DNA from: Nitrosopumilales archaeon
Lineage (GTDB): Archaea > Thermoproteota > Nitrososphaeria > Nitrososphaerales > Nitrosopumilaceae
Direction: 5' to 3'
Assembly (NCBI GenBank): GCA_016838795.1
Contig: JAEHKQ010000263.1
Location: 1-5,235, forward strand
Length of the DNA stretch: 5,235 nucleotides
Shown here: positions 1 to 5,204 of the stretch, one piece after another
Numbering within the stretch: the first letter of the stretch is position 1
How the letters are laid out: every line of letters starts with the position of its first letter
Notes under the pieces: generated by a model
Told to the model about the DNA's origin: nothing
Seen by the model: only the letters and a program-made list of their open reading frames with translations
The model's database searches: none
Translations under genes and position numbers: made by a program

Positions 1-17
1 TAAGAATTTTCAGGATG

Positions 18-29
18 AAACAAAAAGAG
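18..29 (-). terminator. possible T-tract terminator after the 112-residue gene
   Basis: Read on the minus strand, the bases just after the stop codon contain CTTTTTG and then TTT. Archaeal RNA polymerase can stop at short T-tracts without a hairpin, so this is a plausible termination site. The tract is short and the region is AT-rich throughout, so chance is a fair alternative. Confidence 0.22.
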
Positions 30-30
30 T

Positions 31-369
31 TTAGAATCTACTTAGAACATCTATAATGTTAATTTGGTCTTGATGATCTGCCAAATAGTACAAAATTCTA
101 TCAGAACCTATTTCTATCCATTCTGATTTTCCTTCGTAATTTACAATATCCTCAAAATAAGAACCATTAATTCCGCTTAGACGTAATAATGCTTTTTCAT
201 CTTTAAATTTTATTGGCAATTTGATTGAATTTTTTGTAAATACACTCTGACCTTGAATGTTAATCTTGTAGTCTTCTCCATTTATCTCAGCAATTCCAAA
301 AAAGTAATTTGGGAACATATCTAAGCGTTTTATCTTTATTGACAGAGTTTTTTTCAGTTCAAAATTCAT
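31..369 (-). CDS. hypothetical protein, 112 residues, unrecognised
   Basis: I do not recognise this protein. It has an ATG start inside the palindrome at 361-376 and a TAA stop at 31-33. It has no signal peptide, no membrane segment, no Cys, and no catalytic motif that I can name. The alternating hydrophobic and charged pattern through about residues 8-90 (for example the stretch from FFGIAEING to KINIQGQSVF) suggests a small, mostly beta-sheet soluble domain, ending in a short helix-like tail (QINIIDVLSRF). No Shine-Dalgarno site precedes the ATG, and a TATA-like element lies about 27 bases upstream, so a leaderless transcript is likely. It is divergent from the GRAM-like gene. Codon use is AT-rich like its neighbours, so there is no compositional sign of recent transfer. 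That it is a real gene is inferred from an intact frame, sensible composition and a promoter at the right distance. Confidence 0.65.
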   Translation of the reverse strand: MNFELKKTLSIKIKRLDMFPNYFFGIAEINGEDYKINIQGQSVFTKNSIKLPIKFKDEKALLRLSGINGSYFEDIVNYEGKSEWIEIGSDRILYYLADHQDQINIIDVLSRF

Positions 370-376
370 GAATTTT
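361..376. repeat. perfect 16-base palindrome over a start codon
   Basis: The bases AAAATTCATGAATTTT read the same on both strands. The central ATG is the start codon of the leftward 112-residue gene. It could be a dimeric regulator's operator or a product of AT-rich sequence. There is no loop, so it is not an obvious RNA hairpin. Confidence 0.5.
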
Positions 377-391
377 CTAGATCAACATTAG

Positions 392-402
392 AATTAAGAA
401 TT
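392..402 (-). promoter_or_regulatory. candidate TATA/BRE for the 112-residue gene
   Basis: On the minus strand the sequence reads AATTCTTAATT, preceded by the purine/A-rich GAAAA that could act as a BRE. Its centre is about 27 bases before the ATG at 369, the spacing expected for a leaderless archaeal transcript. It overlaps the right copy of a 14-base repeat that also occurs at 1-14. Confidence 0.4.
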
Positions 403-503
403 TTCAGGGTTAGACAAACAACTTTTGTGTATTGAAAATAATTATTATGTTTGAATTCTTCTAAAAGCCATGGATTTTCAAGTTTTTGAGAATGATTTTA
501 TTC

Positions 504-512
504 ATATTATAA
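504..512 (+). promoter_or_regulatory. candidate TATA box for the GRAM-like gene
   Basis: ATATTATAA lies with its centre about 33 bases before the ATG at 541, which predicts a transcription start around 534 and a leader of only a few bases. No Shine-Dalgarno site is present before the ATG, which fits a leaderless or near-leaderless transcript. Confidence 0.5.
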
Positions 513-540
513 CCCAAGTACAATGGATTAAAATCTAATC

Positions 541-867
541 ATGGAAGAGGGCGAAAAAAAACTCAAACAGGAAGATTGTCATGAAGATGACCTTGGAGCA
601 GGAGTTCTTACACTTACAAACAAACGACTCGCGTTTGATAAAACTAAAGGAAGGATAATAGATTTTTTAAAAAGATTTGAAGAAACTGTAATTGATGTTC
701 CGTTAAATGATGTCAAAAAAGTTTGGAAGGAGGGGTTGCTAATGAAAAAAGTTTGTTTTACTGCAAAAACCAAAGATGGTGACAAAACCTACAAGTTTGG
801 TGTTTTTAGTACTGGAGGTTGGTTAAATGATATCCAAGATGCAATTGAAGGTTTTAAAAATCAATAA
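541..867 (+). CDS. small GRAM/PH-like domain protein
   Basis: This is a 108-residue protein built around one GRAM or bacterial-type PH-like domain. The clearest sign is the opening strand pair GVLTLTNKRLAF (residues 21-32), matching the GxLxLTNxRLxF pattern of that fold. A VPLNDVKKV strand (53-61), two further strands around 69-76 and 83-89, and a C-terminal helix (WLNDIQDAIEGF, 94-105) complete the usual order. The first 18 residues are acidic and lysine-rich and probably flexible. There is no signal peptide or membrane helix, so it is probably cytoplasmic. Such domains bind lipids or proteins, but no ligand can be read here. ATG 541 is the first possible start, because an in-frame TAA lies at 529-531. 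The gene converges on Kae1, and the two coding ends overlap by 7 bases. A strong Shine-Dalgarno site and in-frame ATG occur inside the gene at 729-744. Confidence 0.75.
   Translation: MEEGEKKLKQEDCHEDDLGAGVLTLTNKRLAFDKTKGRIIDFLKRFEETVIDVPLNDVKKVWKEGLLMKKVCFTAKTKDGDKTYKFGVFSTGGWLNDIQDAIEGFKNQ
729..744 (+). promoter_or_regulatory. internal Shine-Dalgarno site and in-frame ATG
   Basis: GGAGG at 729-733, itself within AAGGAGGGG, is followed by 8 bases and then ATG at 742-744, in the frame of the GRAM-like gene (Met68). Initiation here would give a 41-residue product holding the last strands and the C-terminal helix. The codons AAG GAG GGG (Lys-Glu-Gly) account for the bases without any regulatory role, so use of the site is uncertain. 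Confidence 0.35.
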
Positions 868-1844
868 TCAACGTTAACTGTATCTAATCTCCAAGATTGT
901 CTGACAAAAGTTTCATCAAGATTAGCACCATTTTTTACTGAAGATTCCAAAAGTCCGGTCCATGCAATTTGAGAACCACAGTCTCCAGAATATTTTAGAG
1001 GGGAAGCGAAGAATTTACAATTTTGTCTTTCACATACACTTTGTAACATTTCTGACAGTCTTGTATTTGCAGCAACACCACCTACTATCAACAATTCTTT
1101 TTTCTTAGTAAACGCTAAGGCTCTTTCAACTGCTTCGGAGATCATTGCAAATGCAGTTTCTTGAAGAGAAAAACATGAATTTTCAATCCCTTTTGAAACA
1201 ATAGATTTTGTAGCTGAGAGCAAACCAGAAAATGAAACATCATTTCCTTTTACTACATATGGTAATGGAATATAGGTAGAAGATTTATTCGCAAGTTGTT
1301 CAATTTGTTTTCCACAGGGGGAAGCAAATCCTAGTGATCTTCCGAATTGATCTAATAGTTGACCAAGTGTAATGTCAAGTGTTTCTCCAAATACTCTCCA
1401 TTTACCTATCATAAAGGCAAGTAACATTGTGTGACCGCCTGAAACAAGGAGCACTAAAGGATTTTTTGCACCAGTTAATAGTTTTCCAAGTTCAATGTGT
1501 CCTATTGCATGATTTACTGGGTATATTGGAATTTGATAATATGACGACAGGGAACGTGCAACAACAGCTCCAACCCTAAGACATGGACCTAATCCTGGAC
1601 CAGCTGCATATGCAACAATATCCAGGTCTCCAACATTGACTTTAGCTTTCTGTAAAGTTTCTGATAGAACTTCTGAGCTATTTTCTACATGATGTCGTGA
1701 TGCTTCTCTAGGATGAATTCCTTCTCCATCAGGAGGTCGATAAATTTTCCTAACGTCGGCAAGGATCTTCCCTTTTTTCGCCTTTTTTTCCAAAACCGCA
1801 CATGAAAATGTATGTGCAGTACTTTCAATACCTAAGCAAAGCAT
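861..1844 (-). CDS. kae1: Kae1, KEOPS tRNA t6A37 threonylcarbamoyltransferase catalytic subunit
   Basis: Kae1 (TsaD/Qri7 family, ASKHA fold) transfers the threonylcarbamoyl group from TC-AMP to A37 of ANN-decoding tRNAs, within the KEOPS complex in the cytoplasm. At 327 residues it has normal family length. Visible motifs are the N-terminal GIESTAHTF (5-13), HPREASRHH (44-52), the AGPGLGPCLRVG loop (81-92), the metal-binding NHAIGHIE (His112, His116), SGGHT (135-139), DVSFSGLLSATKS (202-214), the nucleotide loop GGVAANTRL (255-263) and SGDCGSQIAWTG with Asp288. It is not fused to the Bud32 kinase, unlike many euryarchaeal versions. The Tyr that serves as a fourth metal ligand in the Pyrococcus enzyme appears to be Leu133, and SGGHT resembles bacterial TsaD. 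The ATG follows the GTPase stop by one base, with a weak AGGGG site at 1850-1854, so translation is probably coupled. Older databases call it an O-sialoglycoprotein endopeptidase. Confidence 0.95.
   Translation of the reverse strand: MLCLGIESTAHTFSCAVLEKKAKKGKILADVRKIYRPPDGEGIHPREASRHHVENSSEVLSETLQKAKVNVGDLDIVAYAAGPGLGPCLRVGAVVARSLSSYYQIPIYPVNHAIGHIELGKLLTGAKNPLVLLVSGGHTMLLAFMIGKWRVFGETLDITLGQLLDQFGRSLGFASPCGKQIEQLANKSSTYIPLPYVVKGNDVSFSGLLSATKSIVSKGIENSCFSLQETAFAMISEAVERALAFTKKKELLIVGGVAANTRLSEMLQSVCERQNCKFFASPLKYSGDCGSQIAWTGLLESSVKNGANLDETFVRQSWRLDTVNVDY
931..936 (+). terminator. possible T-tract terminator after the GRAM-like gene
   Basis: A run of six T on the plus strand lies 64 bases past the GRAM-like stop codon, inside the convergent Kae1 gene. 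Because the two genes overlap at their ends, any terminator for either must lie within the other. This is the first T6 run met by rightward polymerase. No hairpin is seen. Confidence 0.22.
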
Positions 1845-1845
1845 A

Positions 1846-3036
1846 TTATCCCCTACTCAATGTCGATACTATTTTGACGACATCGCCATTTTTTAGTTTA
1901 TGATCTGCTCCTATCCTTTGTTTGGTTTTGCAATCAATTGCATGTAAGAAGCCTTTTGCAATATCAGCGTGAACTGTTTCTGCTAGATCTTTTGCCGTGG
2001 AACCTTCAGCCAATAATTTTGCGTCAGGAAGAACTTGTCCATCTTTATTACAAAATTTACTCTCATCCTCTACAGGATAAACTACAATAGTTTTCAGAAT
2101 GTCAAACACAGCAGAATTCAAGCAGGTTTGAATTCCTGTTGTTTTAATTTTAGACAGTATAGTTTTTACTACATCAAGGGCCTTTTTTTGTTGGGCAGAC
2201 ATTTCAATTTCTTTTTTTATAGAAAAATTATCATTGCCAGTAACGTAATCAATTAATCCAGCCTTTGATGCCTTCCTCAACAATAATTCTGTCTCAGCAC
2301 TACAAAGAATTACTTTGTTATCATGAATTTTATTAGTTATCTCTAGATCTTTGCAAAGATCTGCTTTGTTAGCAGCAATGAGTATGGGTTTAGTATTTTT
2401 TCTGAGCTCTTTTACAAAAGTTGAAAGATCATTTTTGTCCCATTCGGTAGGTTTTTTGGTAAGTAAACCAGTATTTTGCAAAACAATTTTGACTTGATAA
2501 TCTTTAATTCCTAAACCACTAAAGCGTTTTGCAATTCCTTCAACTAGTTTTACAGTTTTTTGTTCAATTTCTTTTGATAGTTTTTGCCACTCACGTTCTA
2601 AAATTTGTTTGAACCATTGATCAAATTCATCGACAACAAATTCAATGTCTTCTAAAGGGTTATGAGTTCCTACCTGTACAGGTTGTCCTTGAATATCAGT
2701 GGATCCAGAAATATCAACTACATGTATTAACACTTCAGCCTGTCTTGCATCATCCAAAAATTGGTTACCCAACCCTTTTCCTATATGTGCCCCAGGTACT
2801 AATCCAGCAATATCAATTAATTTTACTGGAATGAATCTAGTTCCATCAACACATAAGGGATTTTCATGTTTGATTCTAAAATATGTACATGCACAATTTG
2901 TTTTAACATAAGCAACACCAATATTTGGTTCAATTGTTGTAAATGGAAAGTTTCCTGTAGCCACAGGAGTTTCTGTTGCAGCAGAAAAAAATGTTGATTT
3001 ACCAACATTTGTCTTGCCTAAAAGTCCTATTTGCAT
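1846..3036 (-). CDS. YchF-like Obg-family GTPase with TGS domain
   Basis: This is an archaeal member of the YchF branch of Obg-family P-loop GTPases, which are thought to act on ribosomes. I place the start at ATG 3036 (396 residues), since MQIGLLGKTNVGKS is the usual N-terminus. A TTG at 3042 would add two residues, and positions given here use that longer form. Motifs in order are G1 GKTNVGKS (9-16), G2 PFTTIEPN (33-40), G3 DIAG (77-80), G4 NKAD (225-228) and G5 CSAE (247-250). A lysine-rich helical insert lies at about 140-180, and a C-terminal TGS domain at about 318-393 (VYPVEDESKF to KNGDVVKIVS). Bacterial YchF has a changed G4 and prefers ATP, whereas the intact NKAD here predicts GTP. 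Cys50, Cys52, His59 and Cys64 could form a metal site. It is the first gene of an operon with Kae1 and has a TATA-like element 30 bases upstream. Confidence 0.92.
   Translation of the reverse strand: MQIGLLGKTNVGKSTFFSAATETPVATGNFPFTTIEPNIGVAYVKTNCACTYFRIKHENPLCVDGTRFIPVKLIDIAGLVPGAHIGKGLGNQFLDDARQAEVLIHVVDISGSTDIQGQPVQVGTHNPLEDIEFVVDEFDQWFKQILEREWQKLSKEIEQKTVKLVEGIAKRFSGLGIKDYQVKIVLQNTGLLTKKPTEWDKNDLSTFVKELRKNTKPILIAANKADLCKDLEITNKIHDNKVILCSAETELLLRKASKAGLIDYVTGNDNFSIKKEIEMSAQQKKALDVVKTILSKIKTTGIQTCLNSAVFDILKTIVVYPVEDESKFCNKDGQVLPDAKLLAEGSTAKDLAETVHADIAKGFLHAIDCKTKQRIGADHKLKNGDVVKIVSTLSRG
1850..1854 (-). promoter_or_regulatory. weak Shine-Dalgarno site for Kae1
   Basis: On the minus strand AGGGG ends five bases before the Kae1 ATG, within the last codons of the GTPase gene. 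It is only a partial match to the expected GGAGGTGAT. With a one-base gap between the genes, re-initiation or coupling is the more likely main mechanism. Confidence 0.35.
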
Positions 3037-3060
3037 GCACAAAAAAAATTCAATTGTACA

Positions 3061-3071
3061 TATTAGTATTA
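3061..3071 (-). promoter_or_regulatory. candidate TATA box for the GTPase-Kae1 operon
   Basis: On the minus strand the bases read TAATACTAATA, centred about 30 bases before ATG 3036. This predicts a transcript with a leader of only a few bases, and no Shine-Dalgarno site lies in between. That favours ATG 3036 over the TTG at 3042. The element shares a 73-base divergent region with the promoter of the kinase gene. Confidence 0.42.
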
Positions 3072-3080
3072 CAGAAATCG

Positions 3081-3087
3081 TTTAATC
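3081..3087 (+). promoter_or_regulatory. candidate TATA box for the kinase-TgtA operon
   Basis: TTTAATC is centred about 26 bases before the GTG at 3110, the archaeal TATA-to-start spacing. Transcription would then begin at or next to the GTG, giving a leaderless message. An in-frame TGA at 3098-3100 and the absence of any Shine-Dalgarno site agree with this. Confidence 0.52.
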
Positions 3088-3109
3088 TACTTCATTTTGA
3101 ACCTATATT

Positions 3110-3661
3110 GTGTCTCTTATTATAACTGGGAGCCCAGGCGTTGGTAAACATACTATTGCTAAAAGTTTAGCCAAGGCTTTGGATTATGAAATTTTTGATA
3201 TCAACAAAATTGCTCTTGAATCTAAGCTATATGAAAAAACAAACGAAACTAATGATGTTGATATTATAAAACTAAAAAAAATTCTAAAGAAAAAAATTTC
3301 AAAAAAATCCATCATTGTTGGTCATTTGGCACCTTATGCTCTAACAAAATCCCAAGTTTCTAAAGCAATAATACTTCGTAAAAGTCCGTATAAACTCTCT
3401 CAAATATACAAAAAGCGAAAATATTCCAAGAAAAAAATAGCTGAGAATTTGGCAAGTGAAATTTTAGGCATAATAACCTATGACACAATCAAAAAATTTG
3501 GAAAAAACAAAAGTTTTCAAATAGATACATCCTCAAAATCTATTTCCAAAGTAACCAAAACTATTACAGACATTCTTAATGGAAAATCGAAAAAAGAATT
3601 GATAGACTGGCTCTCAGTTGTAACAGAGAAGAAGGATTTGCAAACATTTTTTTCTTATTGA
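3110..3661 (+). CDS. AK6/Fap7-type adenylate kinase family protein
   Basis: This 183-residue P-loop kinase belongs to the AK6/Fap7 (hCINAP) group. In eukaryotes and archaea these proteins have adenylate kinase/ATPase activity and bind the ribosomal protein uS11 (Rps14) during small-subunit maturation. The evidence is the P-loop GSPGVGKHT (7-15), a helix-rich lysine-laden NMP-binding region (40-67), the IIVGHLAPY strand-loop (68-76) in the place of the family's xDxH motif, AIILRKSP (86-93), and the LID signature RKYSKKKIAENLASEI (103-118) with its conserved ENLxxEI core. His14 replaces the Ser/Thr that normally follows the P-loop Lys, with Thr15 next to it. GTG is the only plausible start, because an in-frame TGA lies at 3098-3100. 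The protein is rich in Lys, which fits RNA or ribosome contact. It leads an operon with TgtA, 31 bases downstream. Confidence 0.85.
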   Translation: MSLIITGSPGVGKHTIAKSLAKALDYEIFDINKIALESKLYEKTNETNDVDIIKLKKILKKKISKKSIIVGHLAPYALTKSQVSKAIILRKSPYKLSQIYKKRKYSKKKIAENLASEILGIITYDTIKKFGKNKSFQIDTSSKSISKVTKTITDILNGKSKKELIDWLSVVTEKKDLQTFFSY

Positions 3662-3677
3662 TTAAATATTGCAATAA

Positions 3678-3683
3678 AGGTGA
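3678..3683 (+). promoter_or_regulatory. Shine-Dalgarno site that fixes the TgtA TTG start
   Basis: AGGTGA is complementary to the archaeal 16S rRNA 3' end (TCACCT) and is followed by nine bases and then TTG at 3693. An in-frame TAA at 3690-3692 directly precedes that TTG, so no upstream start is possible. The site therefore supports initiation at TTG. Confidence 0.7.
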
Positions 3684-3692
3684 ATCCTATAA

Positions 3693-5204
3693 TTGTTTGA
3701 GATTCTAAAATGTGATTTAGCTGGTAGAATTGGCATTTTACATACAAATCATGGAAAGGTAGAAACTCCAGCATATGTTCCGGTAATTCATCCGATAAAT
3801 CAAACTATTCCAATGAGTAATTTTCGAAAGTTAGGATTTGAGTTAGTTATTACAAATGCATACATCACAAAAAATCATTATGGACAAGAAGCAATCAAAC
3901 GTGGAATACATGATATAATCAATTTTGATTCTGCTGTAATGACAGATTCTGGTGGTTACCAAGTATTGGAATATGGTGATGTTAGAGTTACAGCTTCTGA
4001 AATGGCAGAGTTTGAAACAAAAATTAAATCAGATATTGCAATACCACTTGACAAACCAACGGGTTTGGGTCTTTCAAAAACCGAAGCAAAAAAATTTGTT
4101 GATCACACTCTGAAGGTTTCTAAACAAACACTAAAGCAAAGCACGGATAATGGACAAATTTGGGTAGGCCCAATTCAAGGTGGAGAGCACCTTGATCTTG
4201 TTAAACGTTCAACAAAGGCTCTAGTGGGTTATGGATTTCAAATGTTGGCTCTTGGAAGTCCGGTTGAAGTTATGGAATCATATGAATACAGACTACTTGC
4301 AAAAATGATAGTTTCTGCAAAATCACAAATGCCAAGTTCTATACCGCTTCATCTTTTTGGAGCGGGGCATCCTCTTACTATCCCATTTGCGGTTGCTTTA
4401 GGCTGTGATACGTTTGACTCTGCTTCATACATTCTTTATGCTAAACAAGATAGATACATCACAAATGATAGAACAAAACGTCTTTCAGAAATTACAAATT
4501 TTTCATGCAATTGTGAGGTATGCTCTAAATTCACACCAAATGAATTACGGGGTTTAGATAAATCTGAAAAAATTAACAATCTTGGCCTTCACAATTTGAT
4601 TGCCATAAAATCTGAAGTTGAACGAGTGAAAGATGCGATTCATGAAGGACGACTATGGGAATATGTAATGAAAAAAGCGCGGGCCCACCCCAAGCTGTTT
4701 GAAATTATTGAGGTTTTTACATCAAATCCAAACCAATTCGTTGAAACCACGCCAAAATTCAAAGAAAAAGCCATTTTTCTTTTTTCAAAAGAGGATCAAT
4801 TCAGGCCAGAAGTTGGGTCATACCATAATTTGGTGAGACGGTTCAGAACTAAGAAAAAAACACTAGTAATATCCAAGGAGACTACACTAAAACCAGCTTA
4901 TCTTTCTGTCGAACACGCCAAAATGGAGAAAAAATTCAAAGATCACAAATTGATACAATTTTGCTTTTATGATCCTTATCTTGGACTGATTCCGCTTGAG
5001 ATTTCAGATATTTATCCTGCCGCACATCACGTTACGACAAACATTGAATATAATCCTGAGGATTTTCCAGTTTTTGCAAAAACTTGGAAGGTTTTTTTTG
5101 ATAAAAATAACTTTTTGGATATTTATTTAGACGAGAATGATTCTTTCATTGCCTACTTTGCAAAATCGCTACCAAAAAAAATCAAAAAGAAATTTCTTCG
5201 TTAA
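3693..5204 (+). CDS. tgtA: archaeosine tRNA-guanine transglycosylase (TgtA)
   Basis: TgtA swaps the guanine at position 15 in the tRNA D-loop for preQ0, the first tRNA-bound step of archaeosine synthesis. The catalytic TIM barrel covers about residues 8-330. It shows the proton donor/acceptor Asp85 in TDSGGYQ (84-90), PIQGG (160-164), LALGSP (185-190), the nucleophile Asp242 in GCDTFDSASY (237-246), and the zinc ligands Cys272, Cys274, Cys277 and His300. A second region (about 357-470) resembles the C-terminal extension shared by archaeal TgtA and ArcS, with a recognisable YDPYLGLIPLEISDIYP (426-442). At 503 residues it is shorter than the roughly 580-residue euryarchaeal enzymes and ends in a basic KKIKKKFLR tail where a PUA domain would be expected. 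The TTG start is set by the AGGTGA site upstream. It follows the AK6-like gene by 31 bases in one operon. No plus-strand T-tract follows the stop before the window ends. Confidence 0.93.
   Translation: MFEILKCDLAGRIGILHTNHGKVETPAYVPVIHPINQTIPMSNFRKLGFELVITNAYITKNHYGQEAIKRGIHDIINFDSAVMTDSGGYQVLEYGDVRVTASEMAEFETKIKSDIAIPLDKPTGLGLSKTEAKKFVDHTLKVSKQTLKQSTDNGQIWVGPIQGGEHLDLVKRSTKALVGYGFQMLALGSPVEVMESYEYRLLAKMIVSAKSQMPSSIPLHLFGAGHPLTIPFAVALGCDTFDSASYILYAKQDRYITNDRTKRLSEITNFSCNCEVCSKFTPNELRGLDKSEKINNLGLHNLIAIKSEVERVKDAIHEGRLWEYVMKKARAHPKLFEIIEVFTSNPNQFVETTPKFKEKAIFLFSKEDQFRPEVGSYHNLVRRFRTKKKTLVISKETTLKPAYLSVEHAKMEKKFKDHKLIQFCFYDPYLGLIPLEISDIYPAAHHVTTNIEYNPEDFPVFAKTWKVFFDKNNFLDIYLDENDSFIAYFAKSLPKKIKKKFLR

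Noticed and set aside
394..411. Minus-strand frame ending Asn-Pro-Glu-Asn-Ser-stop, which could be the tail of a lost gene
   Set aside because: In-frame stops lie about 12 codons upstream, near 440-446, and no start codon gives a credible peptide. The promoter reading is simpler.
370..540. Possible small RNA gene in the intergenic region
   Set aside because: I find no tRNA cloverleaf, no C/D box pair and no GC-rich stem. The stretch is uniformly AT-rich and is explained by two divergent promoters.
579..785. 68-residue minus-strand open frame opposite the GRAM-like gene
   Set aside because: It is a shadow of a better-supported gene. It has no promoter or ribosome site of its own and a low-complexity hydrophobic and Ser-rich translation.
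861..1844. Kae1 as a secreted O-sialoglycoprotein endopeptidase
   Set aside because: This is an old database name. There is no signal peptide, and the motifs are those of the t6A enzyme.
2035..2256. 73-residue plus-strand open frame opposite the GTPase gene
   Set aside because: It lies wholly across conserved GTPase coding sequence, and its translation is rich in Phe, Ile and Asn, as expected of an antisense shadow.
2699..3008. Open frames on both strands (plus 2699-2911, minus 2823-3008) over the G domain of the GTPase
   Set aside because: Both overlap the strongly conserved G2-G3 region in other frames and show no family features.
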